DNA from: Nephrocerus scutellatus
Taxonomy: Eukaryota; Arthropoda; Insecta; Diptera; Pipunculidae
DNA length: 64,000 nt
Assembly: GCA_947095585.1 (NCBI GenBank)
Contig: OX352762.1
Span: 25,024,669 to 25,088,668, forward strand
Direction of reading: 5' to 3'
Shown one piece after another: positions 33,506 through 46,490 of the stretch; positions within the stretch are counted from its first letter, which is position 1; every line of letters begins with the position of its first letter. The notes below the pieces were generated by a model, which searched no databases, was not told where the DNA came from, and saw nothing but the letters and a program-made list of their open reading frames with translations. The position numbers and the translations under genes were made by a program.

Positions 33506-36030
33506 GGTTTATCAAAAAGGTTATAGATTTCTAGGCTCAAAGAATAGAGGGCATAATAATAGATCCATGCAGGTCGTAGTGCAAGTGGCTTGTACACATC
33601 ACACAGTCTCATCGTATCATACTTCATCAGAATCCTTAACAAACTTTGTCAGAATCTGAATCCTTTTGATTTGTTTTACGACTGCCAGCTTAAATATCAT
33701 CCGAGAAATAAAACTGAATTCACGAATTGTTTGCAAAAACAGCAACAAATTCGTTAGATCGCCAACTAATAGTAAGCTTAGTACAACACTTGCAGAGACT
33801 GAAAAATACTAAAAATTAATTACGAACTAATGGAGTTTACCTTGCGCTCACGTCTGACTACTAGTAAGCGATGTTTACGGTAAATATTGCTACAGTAGGC
33901 TTTACAGAGAGATACAAAATGGCATAAGAAAATAAGCAAAATAAACAACGTCAATTCGAATGTTGCAATTGAACGGGCACAAAGTACAGGCAACACTGTG
34001 CAATTGTTATCTCGTGACTGTCACAGACTGCAATTTATAAAACTCATCGAATGTGTGCTTTTGCAGGGCTGCATGCGTGCAGCAAGTGTACCCGAATAAC
34101 ATATTAGCGGTGTGTAGGGCAGGGAGGAGGCAAACATTTGCCTTTTCTTGCACTTATTCTGGCAACAATGAATGTCATTAGTCGTTTCCTTATCTCCTCA
34201 TTTGGTTTTGGTTTTGCATTTATCCTCCTCGAATTGTTGTTTCAAAGCAAACTCTTGAACCTATTTTATAGACAAGGAGACACCAAAACAGCGGAATTGT
34301 TTAACGACAACACTTACGATTGTACGGAGTGATGCAAGCTAATGTTGATTAGTTTATTGCAATAAAAACTTGGATCATGCAACATCTGTATGGACTTTTA
34401 GAAAGTTAACTTGAACATCTTCTGTGAGGTTATGCGGAGGACTTAGATTTTTAATTGCAAAACGGTTAATTGGAGGTAAGATGCTGATTCATAATGGCAA
34501 TTGATGGATAGAATGTTATGATCTTTTGTGACAAAAAAGTTATAGATACGTGATGTCAAATATTTTTCCAAGAGAAAGGTTAATATATGTAGGTAGGTAT
34601 ACTCTAGTCGGACGGTGAGGACATTTTCAAAAGCCTTAATTTACCTTAATTTACGAGTTTTTTAAAAATGTTCCTAATACCAAGTTCTGATTTTCAACAG
34701 TAACAGCCGCTAATTTGTTTTAAAAGGAAAGAAATGTCATACCTTCAGCAAATAACATAAATCCTGACAAGCGTTTATTTACTGCGACATTAACTACCGT
34801 AAAGCGTTTATTTATTTTTTTTAATTGCCACTTTGAAACACTTTGGCATGCTACATGCATGCGGCAAGTTGGAAATAAAACCTACAGGCGCCGCCACCGA
34901 TTTGCAAGGTGCAACAAGGCCGATCTAAAATTTATTACTATTTGATATTCCAATAAAAATGTTCACACTTGCCGCCGCGTAGATAGTTCGAAATCAGTAA
35001 CAAATGACACAGAGTAGTGCGCTTCTATTGATATGCGGTTATTAGATAGTTTTCTACTTTCAAACGTTTCGAATGAAAATTCTTAGTAATGCGCTACTGA
35101 GCGCTCAGTGAACATCGGAAACAATTATTGCTCTACAGTTAATGTGTCGCGGACACGTAATTTGATACCATTGCGTGATAAGGATAACGATGGTGCTTCG
35201 GTGAGGTACGGTGCAGACCCACCGTCTATTAAACGCACTGAGTTGCATGCACTACTCGTACCAGACACTTTGACATATGGAAATTTTTATCTCTAAATAG
35301 AAATCTCTTTATAGCTCTCTGCTTTGCGCCTCACTGGCTCGCTTGTGGTTGTGTAAACAATACGCTCAAGGCAACTGTGTGACTTTTTGATTGAGTGGAG
35401 GTAACAAGGACCTTCTTCTATACTAATTCGATATGATCGGACATAGCCCTACCCGTTTTACCCTCTTGCTTCTTTGAAATACATACAACAACCTTAACCC
35501 ATTTAAAATTTATATTGCAGCATCTGTTGAGTTGAGTGAACAGAAACACCGAAGGCCTAATGGACAAACCCAGCTATTAGTCTCCTGGTTTTTGTTCTTC
35601 TTTTGTTTTGTTCTAAGTGGAAAATGTTAGCATATCTCCTTGTAAGTATTTCTTTGTTCTTTTTTAGTAAAGCTGTAATTTGTTTCTATTTCTAAATTTT
35701 TTCTCCAATTTAAGAAAAACTCTGTGTAACTTAGGCGAAACTCGATAAGTCAAAAAATTTGATTTTTCAGAAAACGTTTTCCTTAGTTATCGAGTGCGTT
35801 GTAATTCATATGCGTTAGTATATGAAATTTTATTTTTGTCACTTTTAAAAATCGTATAACATCATAATATTACAAAGCCTACCACAACATAAATTAAAGT
35901 TTTATTTATTTTTTATTTAGTAACAAGTTTGTTAAATTTATCGATCGTGTCTCTTTAGTAGAAAATACAGCACAGTCTACCAACTCGGTCGTAAGGTCAC
36001 CAACAAGAAACACCACATCAACTACCATGT
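33506..36030. other. Gene-free stretch
   Basis: No domain-bearing frame; the frames at 34138-34332 and 35108-35296 have no recognisable motif. Confidence 0.45.
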
Positions 36031-36036
36031 TAAGGC

Positions 36037-37380
36037 AATAGACGGCTCTTTGATCCTTATGGAGGAACAAAAATTAACCCGCTGGACAGAACATTTTAAG
36101 AATGTTTTGAATTGTACTTCACCAGGCCCGTCATCATCCAACATATGCACTCTAATAGGCTATTTAACATCAGCGTCGGTACTCCTTCATTGGGTGAGAT
36201 AAGGACAACAATTCGTTCACTGCAATCAGGTAAAGCAGCAGGCAATGACAACATCTACGCAGAAATCCTTCAAGCCGACGTCGAGTTAACTACGCGAACA
36301 TTGCATGCGAATCTGAAACCATTCCATCGTCGGTAAAAGAAGTACCAAGCCTTCAAAACTCCCCAAGAAGGTGATTTGAGCGATTGCGAAAACTGGAGAG
36401 GAATTACCCTGCTAAACACCATAAACAAAGTGATCTTCTCTATAATAGCTAGGCGCTTACGGAATGCGTTAGAGCCAATTTTGAGAAATGAACAAGGAGG
36501 ATTTCGCAGAGGATTAACACCCTGCGTATAATCATTGAACATTCAGTTGAGTACCGCTCTCCTCTGTATATGGTTTTTGTAGATTTTAAGCGCGCTTTTG
36601 ATATCGTGGGCCGAAACATGATGTGGCAGATTTTGTCTAGCTATGGTGTTCCCTAAAAACTAATCAATATCATCAAGGAGCTGTACCGCGACTCAACATG
36701 CTATCGACTGGGTGATAAAATAGTAACCTGTACTCCATCGGGTTTGCCATGGAATGTTTTTCATCGCCTAGAAGACCAGGACTATGCCATGCCGATGATA
36801 TCTGTCTCCGATCACAATCGCTTCGTGACATTGAGCGAAAATTAAAGTCACTAGAATTTCACGCTAACAAAGTGGGTTTAAAAATTAACGTGTCGCACAC
36901 AAAAGTACTTCGCGTTAATGCTAGTGGAACATGTGATCTCTCGATTGACGGACAACAGATAGAGGAAGTTGATAAGTTTTGTTACTTGGGCAGCTGGATG
37001 TGAAAAAATTGTGGTGCTGACTCGGATGTGTGCTGTCGTGTACACAAGGCGCGACACTCCTACAGTATGCTAAATAATATTTCTCCTCGCAAATCTCCCG
37101 AAATATGAAGCTAACCATCTTTAGAACTAACGGCCTCTCAGTACTCTTGTATGGCTGCGAAACGTAGAAAGTCACAGAGTCAATTGCGACGCTCCTCCAA
37201 GTCTTCGTCAACAACTGCTTAAGGCGGATACTAAGAATAAGATGGCCGGACATTATCGCAAGATCCCAGGGGATAGAGAGGCGTCTCTTGAAACCTCAGG
37301 CGATAAATCGAGTTCGGAGGCGGGCGTTTGTAGAAGCCGTATGCTCCCCCGCGTGTTAAAGGAAAGAAAGAAGAAAGACA
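36037..37380 (+). pseudogene. LINE family X, RT half, copy B
   Basis: Begins with the same AATAGACGGCTCTTTGATCC block found in copy A and continues through the RT: IRSLQSGKAAGNDNIYAEIL (SGKAxGxDxI), NWRGITLLNT (frame-shifted), FVDFKRAFDIVGR (first catalytic Asp region), a degenerate YADDICL (HADDICL at about 36.8 kb), KINVSHTKVLRVN, IDGQQIEEVDKFCYLGSWM, then the 3' tail with GGCGTTTGTAGAAGCC and GGAAAGAAAGAAG. Several stops and a deletion between the YRDSTCYR and YADD regions inactivate it. No endonuclease is present, so the copy is 5'-truncated. Confidence 0.8.
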
Positions 37381-37458
37381 TAACTTAAGTTTGAGCCCAC
37401 ATTTTTTATTATAATATTTTATGACATTTTTTTGCCGCATATGTCTTTTAATTTTATA

Positions 37459-37744
37459 GTAATAATAATATTCGGCGCGACAGACCGTTGCGGTCCAAGG
37501 CTTCTCGCGACCATTTGTGTTGCGCATGTATATTTTTGGACACAAATTAAAGGGACCCACAATTTAAGGCCGGATCCGAACAGGGAATTGAGAAGCTTTC
37601 CGTGACAAGTTAACACTCTCGGTACGTTTGTCACCCATTCGCGAGAGGTGGGACACCGTGAAAAATACTTTTGGTGTTACTGGGATTCGAACCTTGAACC
37701 TCCTGCTCAGTAGCCATGCGCATTTCCATTGAGCCGCGGCGCCC
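37459..37744 (-). mobile_element. tRNA-derived SINE, long form, second copy
   Basis: Collinear over its whole length with the SINE at 2.34-2.63 kb and in the same orientation. It shows an A-box-like GGCTCAATGG, a perfect B box (GGTTCGAATCCC, 37682-37693), the CACGGTGTCCCACCTCTCGC body segment, and the TGTCGCGCCGAATATTATTATTA tail. No clear target-site duplication is left, so it is older than the copy beside the P450. It lies ~80 bp from the end of LINE copy B. Confidence 0.85.
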
Positions 37745-37904
37745 ACTCTACAAATTTTGGAATCGCTTGTTAGGTCAATTTTAAAATTCGCCTTATTTAA
37801 CATCATGAAAGCAAAATTCGGCCCTAATTCGTTCGGTTGTATTTCAAGGCACCGCATAAACCAGTGACTTTACATATCGATTTAAATAAAAGTTAAATTT
37901 TTTG

Positions 37905-38135
37905 CGGTTGTTATTTATGGACCAACCAATTCTTATGAAATTTCCAATGTATATTATTGGCAGGTGGGGGATGGTTATAGGCTATAGTACACCCCCCCTT
38001 CACCCCTTCCTTGATGGGTCTGAAATGTACAATTTTAATATCAACCCCATTTACAAACCGATTAGCAGGTATGGGAAGGTTATAGGCTATAGTACTCCCG
38101 TTCATGTGCACGGGTAGCGAAGCACCCGGTAATGG
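37905..38135 (+). repeat. Short repeat with paired GGTTATAGGCTATAGTAC motifs
   Basis: GGTTATAGGCTATAGTAC occurs twice exactly (37973-37990 and 38078-38095), each preceded by GCAGGTRKGGG. The segment ends in CGGGT-AGCGAAGC-ACCCG (38111-38128), which can form a 5-bp stem. It looks like part of a dispersed non-coding element whose full limits are not visible. A minus-strand open frame repeats STIAYNLPIPAN and CTIAYNHPPPAN, which follows from the DNA repeat. Confidence 0.5.
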
Positions 38136-38194
38136 TTAGTCCCTTATATAAATAAATGTCATGGCAAATAATTACACGATATTGGAGGCTAATT

Positions 38195-38530
38195 CAATAG
38201 AACATTGCTTAAAATTTTGTCATGAAATTTATCTATCAATAAAAATAACTGTTTGCTTCACAAAATGGCACGTAGCACCATCTTGCTGAAACAAAGTTTT
38301 CAAGTGAATGTTCAAGTGAAAATATTTAGTAATTTATCATGGATCTCTAACGATCACCATTGACAGTAACCTTTGCTTAGGTGGACAAATGAGCTTTATT
38401 ACTAAACAACTTTTTCGATGAAAAAATTGGATCAGCTTGTAATTGCCTTTCAGCCGCGTACGATCGCCTTCAGATCTTGAACTAACTTGATGGGTGTAAA
38501 CCAATTTCTTTATGCATTTTCATGTCGTAA
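38195..38530 (-). pseudogene. DDE transposase fossil (QQDGATCH group)
   Basis: Minus-strand reading gives KMHKEIGLHPSS, then ADPIFSSKKLFSNKAHLST (the first catalytic Asp position of FSDEAH is now Asn), VTVNGDRxRSMINY, and KTLFQQDGATCHFVKQTVIF, which holds the second catalytic Asp. These are in the order expected for an IS630/mariner-like transposase. The frame breaks several times and the third acidic residue is not readable. It is related to the fossil at 16.6-16.9 kb. Confidence 0.7.
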
Positions 38531-41216
38531 AAGAACAAACACAACTTGTTGAGCACGGCGTCGAATAGAAAAATTAAGTTCTTTAGAGAAGACGAACCTG
38601 CTTGGAAATTTCCTTAGAATAGACTTTATGTGAAATGACCAGATTTATGGGGTCAAGATATGTTGTGGCCCACAAAGCCATAACTAAACCCCTGTTGTAG
38701 AATAGTGATGCTAATGAATTAAGTTTTCCAACTGATTCGCGCAAACAAACGTTCCCTAAATTCCACCATATTATACATTACGCAGGGATATTAACAGGTT
38801 GAAGCTAAAAGCTGCACATCAGGTCATTTCAACATCCGAGCTTTGATTTGTATGGATTAAAATTTCCTTATTTAAACTATGTAGGTACTTACAACATTGA
38901 AAAAAATGAACATCCAATCGGAGAGGCTGTTTTAAAACCTTCAAAAAACTTTGATACGTCATAATGTCATAAACTCAGTTTGTTGATAGGAGACTGTTCT
39001 ACACTACCTTCGAAGAACAATGTCGACGCTTTGCCACGAAACAATAATTCACATATGTTCGTTCGTCAATTATAACGCCAATAATAGTTCATCAACGGAT
39101 GGACTGACGGACAGCAGAACAAAAGATTCCCTATTTCTGTCCACATAATAGTTATACCTCAAAGTTGTAATTTTATTAATTTTATCACTACTTGGTTACA
39201 GTTGTTGGTTTGGTTGGCTTGGTTTTATCACTAGTGGTTCGAGTGAAAATAATAACCAAAACATAATAGTTTCGATAGAAACCTGACGGATGTCAAATTC
39301 TGTCAACACGACATAATAATCCAGTTAGCATTATTAATGCTCGACTTACCTTCTTAGCACTTGCGTATCTAGAATCCTGAAATGTCATTCACTAGCAGTG
39401 ACTTCGGGTATCCATTGGTATCCTTTTGTATAATAATTGCGAAAACACTTTAAGTTATTTCATACACTATGCCTTCTCTTGCTGGTGACCCTTTTATTAC
39501 GCGTTCACAACCACCAAATTATTACTTCATGATAACACGACGGAATGGTTACACCCTTTTTTCTGTTTCTGGTCGCAATTTCAGTCGATTCAATGAATAA
39601 CGAGTTTATCGAATCGCACTTAAGAAGCTCTGGTTATTTCTTACAGCACAGGGTTAAAACTAGCTCATACAATCGCCAGTGACTGTGGGAAAATCAATTT
39701 ACCACCCGCGGACTCGAGGACGATAACAATAAAATCTGGCCTAACAACAACCCTCCAAGAGTTCAAACAATGCGACGACACACGAATAAGCGATTGAAGG
39801 AACAAGGACGATTGAAATCCCGATAGCCGATGGTCCAAACTGGAAGAATATGTGAGTGCTCCTATATGTTTGTGTACATGCGATGGCTCTAATGGTGACT
39901 TATTTTCCCCTTGACCTTTTCATCAATAGAAACAACCGCAGCGACGACGACGAAGACGACAAATCGTCTATCGGACTCAGTGCCAGCGCGCAGCAACACA
40001 AAGGATTCGAGGAAATCTATTGTACGGGAATCATTTATTTTACCATTGCACTTCCCTAAGGGTTGAATTCAGAACCTGTCACTCTCACTATCACTGTCAT
40101 AGGCACTCACTGTGAAACAACCGGCAGCGTACGATTGTGTGCAGTAATTGAATGGTTACTTGCCGAGTATTTAGTTACATACCTAGTTGACTTTTTAATG
40201 ATGTCTAACGGTGCGTTAATGTCGATGTCGACTCCGGAGTTCGAACCTGGTATAATCGGCACGACTGATCTTTTGTCATAGAGCATACACAGTAAGCACC
40301 CCTAATTACTCCTTAACCGAGCGAAAGTAAAGGAATTCACAGGAATTTATTTGTACTCCGTAACCGGCGCCTGGGATGGGGAAATACCTTTGTGGTTTGC
40401 AAATTCACGAGTATTTTTTTTCTTTTTTCGGACATTCAGCGGTGAATGACAACAGTTTAATAGCAGAATGTCATGAATACCGCTACCATTAGGTAGTGAC
40501 ACTACCCGCAAGTGAAAACAAACAAATTTAATTTTTTTAATAAAAATGAGAATACTCCGAATACTCGACTTAATAATCCTTTAATGAACTATCGTAGAGA
40601 CGACAACATCTACTATTACTACAGTTATACCGAAGTCTTGCTTTGACGTAATAAACGTTACCACTTCAAAGAACACATCCTTTCGCAATCGCGACCGCTG
40701 TAAAACTGTTTTGTTTGCTTGAAGGCTACCGCATGCGACCGAAAAAGTGAAGAAAACAAAAAATGAAAGAAACAACAAACAACCAAACCAAGTTTGAGCA
40801 GAAAAATAGATTCCATGTAGCCGATTTATTTCAAAGAGTAAATAGAAAGAGAAGCATAACAAGAAAGACGCTCGCATGAAATATTTTCGACTTTATTCGT
40901 ATTTCGTAAAATATTGCTTGATATAAATTAATTGTGTGATATATTTATGTTATAGGATGCAACATATCTCTCATAAGATTTTTCAATCAAATGGGAGCTG
41001 CACATGAATAGAAAGAAAAGATGACATGGGAGTAATGTAGGAATTCTTGTGCTAACCAGGCAGTGAATCGGAAAATTGAAAACACAACACAATTGATTGC
41101 ACAGAATTGCCCGATATGATATGATCTCTTTCTTAACCAATTTACTTTACGGAGTTGGAACAATATTAAATTGTCTAAATTTCTTTTGGAATAAAAATCA
41201 AAATGTTTTCATTTTA
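38531..41216. other. Gene-free stretch
   Basis: Possible further decay products of the transposase up to about 38.7 kb. Otherwise no coding or RNA gene. A single GGTTCGAACTCC (B-box-like, minus strand, near 40.23 kb) has no partner A box. Confidence 0.4.
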
Positions 41217-42163
41217 GTTAAGATATTAGAGCAAGCTTCTCAGCTCGCCATATGGATAGTTGTAACTCAATCTAAACACTGAATTATCTTTAAAGTACAA
41301 TAGTAACACAAAATTCATAAAAAAAATTTTTTGGGGAATTTTTTTCTGAGAAAAAAAAATTTATTTGTTTGGAAAATAAAGTAATTTTTTTACACGTGCC
41401 ATACCCGCTTCACGCGCCTCACGCGACACGCGTCACAATTGTTTTAAATCTAGTCCCATTAAATTCTGACTGGTAGAAACCGAGATATATACGAGCTCCT
41501 TCCAAAAACTTTCCACTATATACACACGACACACGAGTTAATGTATTCTGCTATGCGAGTGACTACACACACCCGTGTATGTATATTTAGTTGTAATTCA
41601 GTCTAAAGACTAATTTATCTTTGAAGCCTTATAGTATCCAACGTTAAATGTAAATTCAGTCATAAGCGATAGGTTAGTCAGTAATAAGCGTCTTCTGAAA
41701 TAGACTGAAAAAACCACAATTTACTTTACAAACATTTAGGCTTAAAAAAATCATAGATGCATAGTTTTCTCAGGGATAGTAACTCCTTTGAATGAAAAAA
41801 TTGCGCAAGCCGATTGCTAACCTATTGTTTTAAAACTCCAAATTACACCATCGCAAGCTGAGCTCTTAACAATTGTTTTTAAACAAATTTAAAAAAAAAA
41901 TACTGTTGCGACGCGCAACACGTGACATGCGTCACGTCATCGCAAGCCAAGTTTTAAAACACCTAATTTAATAAAAAAATAACACGCGCCACACGTGACG
42001 CGCCATCGCAAGCCGAGCGCTTACCAATTGTTTTAAGACAAGTCCGATCAAATTCTGGCTGGTAGAAGTCGCTATATACAATCGGACAAACGTACAAACT
42101 GACAAACTGACAAACCGACACACGTACGCTGATTATTAGCTTCGCTCTTCGGGCTCGCAATAA
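41217..42163 (+). repeat. Dispersed repeat family 2, copy B
   Basis: Collinear with 3118-3790 from AGCTTCTCAGCTCGCCATATG to AGCTTCGCTCTTCGGGCTCGCAATAA. It is longer because it contains extra internal units: the block ATTGTTTTAA...GTCC...AAATTCTG.CTGGTAGAA appears near 41.44 and again near 42.02 kb, and CATCGCAAGCYRAG occurs three times with CACGTGACGCG-like neighbours. It has no coding capacity. Confidence 0.65.
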
Positions 42164-42419
42164 AACTTCTCACCAATTTATAAATTCAACTTTAATTTTC
42201 CTCTGGCAAAGTAAAATTTCAACATTTGTCATTCGGGAACGCAATTGATATTTTTTTACAAATGAATGGGAAATTATAATAATAATTAAGTAAGAAATAT
42301 ATTTCTGCATCATTTTTATTATATTTATTAAATATAAAGCTTTATTCACTCTTTTGAAAATTCTACGTGCATACAAGTAATTTCAAATGATTCAGTATAT
42401 TCAAAATTTAAAATAATGA

Positions 42420-44615
42420 GTTTTTGTTTCCAAGTGTCAATTTTCTTTATATGTTAATAGTATAAGTCACCCTCATTCTTTTCCATGTTTCTCTATTTAT
42501 TGCAGTTTGTTGCAATCGAGAATTCACTCTCCGAAGATCATCTCTTCATCGTAGAAGTTGTTTTCCTGCGCTTCTTGTTCTATCTATAGAGTACCAATCT
42601 GTTAATCTTTTTGTTCAGCGATCATCAGTTATCCGGATTGCTGTAGTGGCGTACGCTGTATTTCTCTTTGCTGTTGGTCTTAAGTTTTGTATTATTCCGA
42701 TAGCCTTGTGATTATTTCTTCTAGTTTATTTGGTGTTTCCGCAAAAAGAGCTATATCTACAAGGCGAAGATTAGAAAGTTTCTCTCCATATTTTAAACTT
42801 GGTTTTCGATATTTGCGTCCCTTCATATTCCCTTTAAATATACAAATAATAACGTTGCTAATTTTGAATGCTGGACCTCTGACATCGGTCATTTCGATGT
42901 ACTGTTCTCATACAAAACTATAAGGAAAGGATTTTAATAATTTTTTGTGGCATGCATCTTTACGTACTCTACAGAATCTAAAGCTTTGTAAAAATTGACA
43001 AACGCTATACACAGATCCTTGTTGTATTCGACTGTTCAAACAGGAAACCCGGGAAACGCCGGGTATTTCCGCTGGTTATAGATATAATGCTTATGGGTTG
43101 ATAGTTATTGATATAATTTTTATCGCCTTTCTTGTGAATAAGTATTATATTTGATTCTGTCCATTGACAGTTAAATATATGGGTAAGAGAATCTATGATC
43201 GAGCTTTTTCCAATTTTTAGAATTTTCGCTTTGACTCCGTCGTTACCAAAGCTTTTTTTCCGATATAAGTTCGTCAATAGATTCGATTTCCGATTTCAGA
43301 AACATTGCAAAGTCTTCACTATAATCTCAATTTTGCATTAAGTACATTTTTTGATCATAAGTCATCTTCGATTTTTACAGATTCTTTAAAACTTGGTGGC
43401 AGAATTGTTCTTTTTAAATTCTCTACAGTAACTTCACTTGCCCATGGCTGGCTGGCTGGCTGGCACACCAAATATTGTGATCAATTTTTAACACACTTCC
43501 TACAGCCCGATTTTATTGAAATTTTGCACACATATGTATCTCCCATGACAACACTTTCTATTAAAATTTGTGGCACCTTGGGCCGCGTGGTCGGGGGGCT
43601 CCCATACAAATATTTTACAAAAAGTACCCGATTTTCTTCAAATTTTATACACATGTGTACCTCCAATGGAAAACACTTTTCGTAAAAATTTGTAAGTGAT
43701 CGGGCCCCGGAGTCGGGGGGCACCCATACAAGTTTTGTAAAAAAATGTGCCGATTATCTTAATATTGTATATGCGAGTGTACCTATCTCCGACGGACAAC
43801 ACTTTGTGTAAAAATTTTGGAGTGATCAGGATAAGTGGGCTCCCTTTGCACTTTGTGTATCAATTAGAGAATTTACACGAACATTTTTATGGTTGTTTTT
43901 TTACTTCTGTCTTTTGTTGTTCTTTTCTTTTCATCAGGAGAAATCATCAATCCTTTGACTTGGGAGAAGTATTCTTTTGCTTTCCTAATTGATCCATTTT
44001 CTTCTAGATGCTATTTTAACATTTGTCATCGTATTCCTTAGAGATGGTTTACTTCGGATCCATCTTCCCCTTCTTCTATTAGTATTTTTGTAAAACTAAG
44101 AATTTTTTTTGGTTTTTTAGGAATTGGTTTTATAAGATTTGCGTGTGCCGAAATAATTAGAGCATTTTTATTTGTTTTATATTACGATAATAAGACCCAT
44201 AAACTTTTAATTCTCTCTAGGTTTTGGTATGTATGTTGTCGTTATCGTTGGATTTGTGGATTGTGGTACTGTTTTGTCTTCTGATTGATTTTTACCGATC
44301 GGTGGTCGCTTTCAAAATGCAATCTTCTTACTATGGAAACATTTTGTACTGTTTTCCTATTGTTGGTATATATAAAGTCAATCACGTTTTTAAAACGGTT
44401 AGGAGATATCTATTTATTTTTGTCTTTTCTTAAAGCGACGATTACAAACCGAAACATTATTTTGCCACAACCAGGGACCATTTTTTCTCCGCGCTAGTTT
44501 CTCGTCCCATAACCGTATTCCCCCATTACATTTTCGCCATCTTTCTTGAATCCCAATTTAGGATTAAAACCTCCTATTATGACTACATCATATCATGTGT
44601 TAATTACATATAACC
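42420..44615 (-). pseudogene. LINE fossil split by a dispersed repeat
   Basis: Read on the minus strand from 44.6 kb: endonuclease pieces VVIIGGFNPKLGFKKDGENVMG (GDFNxKxG motif with the catalytic Asp now Gly), FIYTNNRKTVQ and FESDHRSVKI (SDH motif). After the inserted repeat at 43415-43905 come RT pieces DGVKAKILKIGKSSI, TESNIILIHKKGDKNYINNY and QPISII, then NLRLVDIALFAETPNKL, in which the YADD or FADD motif has decayed to LVDI. A GKQ..RWRDDLR-like tail ends near 42.5 kb. Many stops. The order endonuclease-RT with this GDFNAKxG...TNRR signature is that of an APE-type LINE common in insects; clade not assigned. Confidence 0.7.
43415..43905 (-). repeat. 120-bp-unit repeat lying inside a LINE fossil
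   Basis: Complete-looking copy: TTTTTAAATTCTCTACAGTAACTTC at the left, a GGCTGGCTGGCTGGCTGGC run, three tandem units, and ATTAGAGAATTTACACGAACA plus TTTTTATGGTTGTTTTTTT at the right. The LINE endonuclease ends just to its right and the LINE RT linker resumes to its left, so it inserted after that LINE. Confidence 0.75.
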
Positions 44616-46419
44616 AAAATGTTTGTATGTTTTTATAAGGGGGTCTATTTCACAGATTAACCAATTTTCCCAGTAAACAGGTTAGGAAACTTAAATGGAG
44701 TATCAAGAGGCTCAAAAATTATGTCACAAACGTTTTTTAAAATTGCACAACCATCGAATTCAAGTTTATATTGGAAAACGCTCGTCCTGAAAATGAGAGT
44801 CAAAGCGGAACATTATAATGAGCATCGTATATGTACAAAAAGGGACCAATAGGTTCCAACAACAACATTCCTATTACCCGGCAAATATTGAAATAGGTCT
44901 AACATTTGATAAACTAATTTTAGTTTCTTGTTGATGTATATCATGAATCGAAAAACATCTTCGAATAAAATTTTCATATTTATTGACTTACTTTCATGAA
45001 ATAAAAAATTGTGCTTCGTATATAAGACTTCAAAGTAACCGGCGTTGAGGGTCGTATAATTTTAGCACTAATGAAATATATTAACTTTTTATTCCAAACT
45101 TTTATTCTTATGATATTTTTTTCTCCAGATGCATAAAAATTCCTGGTTTAAAATCTCACCCAGTACTTATCTATAACTCCATTACCCGTATACGTATTTG
45201 TTTTTTAAAAATTTTGTATGATAATAGTAAGATAGATTTATCATTTAATTTTCTCGCTTGATATTTTTATCATACATAAAAAAATATTGCACAACATTTA
45301 TATATTCTCTTTCAATTTATAAATATTAAGAGATTAATACAATTCCAAATAAGACCTTATAAGAGTAATAATTCGTAAACAGCTGATTTCATTTTGTAGA
45401 GAGTACTAAGAAAGAACTGTAATGTCTGAGATACAAATCCAGTGGTAGAACACACGCGCAGTTTATCATTCTCATTGCCCTGCTTAAACTTCTGTTTAGA
45501 TACTTTGCTCTGGCATAGATAAAAAAATCGCACTTTAGTTTGAATTTACTCGAGCGCCGAGGAGCGTTGCAGTCGCAATGCTTAACGAATCAACGATGAA
45601 GTGCGAGTCTCAGTACAGTATGAAACTATGAGCGGCATTATGGGACGACTGAGCTATTTGTCGGTCTCGGCAGTCTGAGAAATAGAACTGCGGAAAGTCA
45701 TGTGTGCGATAAGTATCTTATTTGCGTGGTGATTGCTCTAAACTGAAAGCATTTCGATACGAGTTATACCGAGCATTGGTATTCCATCATGACAACATGG
45801 TGAATAGGTTTCTGTGTTCGCCATTGCCACATCGATCCCCGCGAAACAAAGGCAAATGGGTAGGTATGAATTATTATTATTTTATTTAAATTGCATTAAA
45901 TGGGCATCATTAGTCGAAGTTGGTTGAATCTGTTGATTGTGCGGTATGGCATAAGTTTAGTTCTGTCGGTCGAACGTTCTTTCACTGTGCTGAGCACATC
46001 AATACGATATCGACTATGACGACGACGTCACAGTATGGCAAATGTAATTTCCGTTATGATTAATCGATCTAAGATTGCAAATCTCAACAGGATGTCAGAG
46101 TCAATATCAGTAGACGAGCGTAGAGCGCATATGGAAGCTGTTTCGTGTCATCAGTTTATGGGCCAAATGTCGAGTTTAAGGGAGATAATTTATTTATTGC
46201 ACTCGACGTATAATTTGATTTGTAGAGTAAACACGATAAAGACAGACAATATATTTGCATACATTAATGGTCATTTTATGAACGGAACAATTAATTAATA
46301 AAATACAGTTACTATGTTGCTGTTAATATCGATATGCAGTCAATAATATACAGTTGGCTAATAATTTTTCCAAATAGAAATAACAATAAATATTTAAATA
46401 TTATTACTCTCTTGACATT
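44616..46419. other. Gene-free stretch
   Basis: No domain-bearing open frame. The 87-codon frame at 46035-46298 has no recognisable motif. Confidence 0.4.
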
Positions 46420-46490
46420 CACGAGAGGTGGGACCGTAAATAAGATTGTTGGTGTTTTTCTGGGAGTCGAACTAGAGCCTCGGCGCTAGC
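46420..46490 (-). mobile_element. Decayed SINE fragment
   Basis: ATTCACGAGAGGTGGGACCGT, GTTGGTGTTTTTCTGGGAGTCGAAC and CCTCGGCGC keep the order of the body, B box and head end of the long SINEs, with several substitutions and a deleted A box. Confidence 0.6.

Noticed and set aside
40235..40250. B-box-like GGTTCGAACTCC as SINE or tRNA
   Set aside because: No A box at suitable distance, no tail and no similarity to the SINE family.
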